Source: Ascaris suum (taxonomy: Eukaryota; Nematoda; Chromadorea; Rhabditida; Ascarididae). Taken from it: a DNA stretch of 64,000 nucleotides. The number at the start of each line of letters is the position of its first letter. Positions within the stretch are counted from its first letter, which is position 1. Below the pieces are notes generated by a model. The model saw only the letters and a program-made list of their open reading frames with translations, made no database searches and was not told the DNA's origin. The translations under genes were made by a program, and so were the position numbers. Where the stretch lies: assembly GCA_013433145.1 (NCBI GenBank), contig CM024190.1, positions 62,001 to 126,000 on the forward strand, given 5' to 3'. Of this stretch, positions 61,268-64,000 are shown in pieces.

Positions 61268-63156
61268 AAATTTCGTTGTCAGCTTTATTTGCGATTGACA
61301 GTTCGAACAACCCGAAGTACCCCACTGTCTCGATTATCAACAGCATCCTTTCCTTCATGCAGCAAATGTCAATACGGCCAGGTTACTGAACGATGTTGTT
61401 GCAAGGCGACAATGGTTGTCGTGAAGTAACTTCGTTAACGGCAACTATTCTTGTTGGTAAACGATTCTCTTCGCATCGAGAATCCATCTGACGTGTGTCT
61501 TCCTTGTCTAACACTCAGTTCTTTCGAATTTTTGGTTGAATTCAGCTTTGACCAATTAATTAGCCATTGATTCTACAAAATTTCGCACTACGTTACGCAT
61601 TATTATTACACATATTGCAGATATTTATATGAGATATGTCAAAGCAATTACAGGTTTACGTAAGTGAAAACTTCGGACCATTCCTCTTTGGGCTGCTTCT
61701 CCCGTTCAGTTATACTAGCGCTTTCAGCAAACAACGATGATGATGCCCTATGATGCATGATATGAGTAAGAAAAATAAGGAGTGTTTTGCTCGAATTTTA
61801 TTGCAATTTTTAGTCGACTGCTACGCAGTGATGAACGGCAACATATTGCGAGCTAAAAAAATTTGCACCATGCGAAAAAGAAACTCGTAGCTTGTAAAAT
61901 CTACGGATCACTGAAATTGCACACTTTTTTCATCAGTGAAATTTAGAATTTGAACCCCATTAAACTCAAAGTTTGCTCATTTGATAACCTATGGCTTTCC
62001 GAAGGTGAGGACAGTTTAAGGCCTTGAACAATGAAGCTTCCAATAAAGCTGTGAAGGAAAACTGGAGGTGGTAGGAAGACGTAGAATTTTCGCACTTGAA
62101 GCCTCTGATGACTGGCACTCCCGGAAGTTTTATCGATCGCCTAAAATGAAATCTTCTTACAACCATAATGTACTTCAACTAGTAGAGTTATGTTGTTCAC
62201 TCAACTGCTAGAGCCCTCAGACAAGAGGAGCTGTGCCCATCAAGACTCGTATCAATGTAGCGAAGAAAGCAGATGATCTCGAATTGTTGCAGCGCAGTGG
62301 TTGAATGAATCACGGGAGCATCTTCTCCCTGGGGATCGGAAAGGGGATACAGTTCCTAGCTTTTACCCCACTTGCATAACTTCGGCAGTGATCATTACCT
62401 TGAGTTCACATATCGTTCTTCTTTGAGAGGATGCATCATACGACCATCTTTCCTCGCTATTAGGATATGGGGTTCTCTGTATGTCTCCACGTGTGCGAGT
62501 ATCGTAGCGCTAGAGTCGCTTGTTCAACAGGACATCTGTTTAACATTAATATTCGGAAAAGGAATTGATCTATTTAATCACTAGGCGCTTTTTATTGATG
62601 ATATTATCGCGAATGTAGTTGACTGTTGCGGTTAATTGAATCGTTGATTGAATCTAATTCACATCAACCATTGTGGCGCACATTGGGTGAACATCGCTTG
62701 TTCCGCCCAACTGCCCCTTGTGAAGCGATATTGAAGAGACCTGGTGGCAGCATGCAGCACGTAGAAACTGAAGCCTGACTTTTTGAAAGTAGTTAAGTAA
62801 TGTCTTCTCAATCAGACCGTGGCAGTTTCTCAACTAACTTCGAAATTTGAATTCTTATGAAATTTTTCTAACAGAAATTTGTCTTCAATCATGTGACAAA
62901 AGTGAGTTATCTATGAACTCAAAGCAAAATCTTTGTGTCGACATTGGACGCGTCGGTGAGTTTTATGAGCAAAATATTGTTCCTTCAGAGTGCATTGTCG
63001 CAGATTTTCTTTAAGGCTGCCCTCCAATCGCTGGAATAAGTATATCTTATAGCGAAATGCAGTAGTTTGATAAATTCTTGACGATGGCATTTGCAAAATA
63101 AGAAGCTTTGATGGTCTTAAACTCGTGGGTCCAAATCAACTTCATAGTTTAGTGTT
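61268..63156. other. No gene seen
   Basis: Short frames only. No repeat or RNA gene recognised. Confidence 0.4.
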
Positions 63157-63597
63157 TTGTCAGAAATCAGAACTCAGGATTTGCATGTAACAAGGAAGCC
63201 CTGCAAAAATTCTCGGACTTCCAGGAGTGGGCGGAAACTGTTGAAGGTCCGCGATGACTCTAGGACGAGCTGTGTTCTCGTAATTGCGGAAAAGTGTTAC
63301 GATTCCTTCACGTCAAGCAGAAATTTGGTTTATGGATTAGCTGAAGGTGTGGGGCTTAAGGGAAGAATGGTATTGCGCAATTTTTCCTTTATACCTACCA
63401 CGTGGCAGGTGGTTGAAAGCAAAGGGGAAAGTTTCTTGGCTAGAAGAAGCAATTTTAGCGAGCTCTGGTGCTGAATATATTGTCGTTGACTTCTATGATA
63501 CAAGTGAATCGCTGCCAGTGATTTCCGGCTGAGAGAAGGAATTGTATTTGGCTGTGGAGAAGAAGGATTATTATTTTGAAATGGGACTGCGAATGTG
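63157..63597 (+). other. Purine-rich coding-like patch, unrecognised
   Basis: One + frame is open at 63157-63474. A second + frame is open at 63347-63532, hits a TGA, then stays open to a TGA at 63595-63597 with acidic and aromatic residues typical of protein. A 50-base GT...AG interval (GT at 63410, ending in AATTTTAG) separates the two frames and is the size of a small nematode-style intron, though joining there gives only a short tail. The minus strand is also open over 63330-63617. Composition is unlike the AT-rich flanks, but frame and strand are undecided and no family is recognised. Confidence 0.15.
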
Positions 63598-64000
63598 ATT
63601 TCGATTGATGGCGACAACGATCAGCCCTTTGCTGTTTAGTGTTTGCAAATTCATCCGATAGTGGATTGGCCAACATTTCGCTTCATTCCGTTTTGATGAT
63701 GTGTAACATTTATTTGTCATATGGATTCTTCAGTTAATGTCTTCCAGCTTACCCAGTAGTCATATACGTAATTCAAATACAATCGGCTTCTTCCTTTGAA
63801 CGCTGCATATCTATCAGACATTTTTCCGAATGATGTCAAACGGTTTCGAAGAATGAATTGCACAATTTATATCGAATGCATCTCATCGTTTCCATCTATT
63901 TTTACTCCTCGAAGGGAAATTTTTAAGGGTGCTGAGCAAGATGGATTATTGTTTCTAATAGTTGTTCCTTAAATGCATTTGTAATTCGTTGCATTTAGTG
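63598..64000. other. No gene seen
   Basis: No supported feature up to the right edge of the window. Confidence 0.4.

Noticed and set aside
1..64000. CRISPR arrays, bacterial operons, insertion sequences and phage genes
   Set aside because: No regularly spaced direct repeats, no ribosome-binding-site-led gene runs and no long prokaryotic-type frames were found. The window has a eukaryotic character throughout.

Overview
This window looks like non-coding or gene-poor nuclear DNA from a multicellular eukaryote, most likely an invertebrate animal. By eye GC is about 40%. Open frames are short and scattered over both strands, there are no ribosome-binding sites or operon-like gene runs, and simple repeats and homopolymers are frequent. 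The only recognisable protein family is a decayed non-LTR (LINE) reverse transcriptase. Its style suits an animal CR1/Jockey-like element and would fit a nematode, but the species cannot be named from sequence alone. No rRNA, tRNA, spliced-leader RNA, CRISPR array or bacterial gene was found.

Layout. 1-389: GC-rich edge segment, open from the window border, with two small hairpins. 390-9500: mostly featureless, with a G-quadruplex tract near 1437, two short tandem duplications (7795, 8985) and several coding-like open stretches of unknown identity. 9560-10018: the longest non-repetitive open frame, unrecognised. 10.0-36.0 kb: simple repeats, three more G- or C-run tracts (19747, 26989, 33410), weak exon candidates and little else. 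36002-37531: the LINE relic, with frame changes, stops, a YADD-to-YAND change and an insertion of about 185 bp between 15-bp direct repeats. 37.5-60.5 kb: featureless except for small inverted repeats (40801, 54079, 58772), a diverged repeat pair (48964 and 49205) and a C-run tract (54495). 60500-61267: a T-rich degenerate short-period satellite, which creates the longest but spurious open frame. 61.3-64.0 kb: unremarkable, with one purine-rich coding-like patch near 63.2-63.6 kb.

No set of genes working together could be supported. The exon candidates rest only on an open frame plus plausible splice dinucleotides. Several are expected by chance in 64 kb, so their confidence is low. I found no convincing new biological system. 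The best leads are the insertion inside the LINE, the T-rich satellite, the recurrent G-run tracts and a few strong dyad symmetries.
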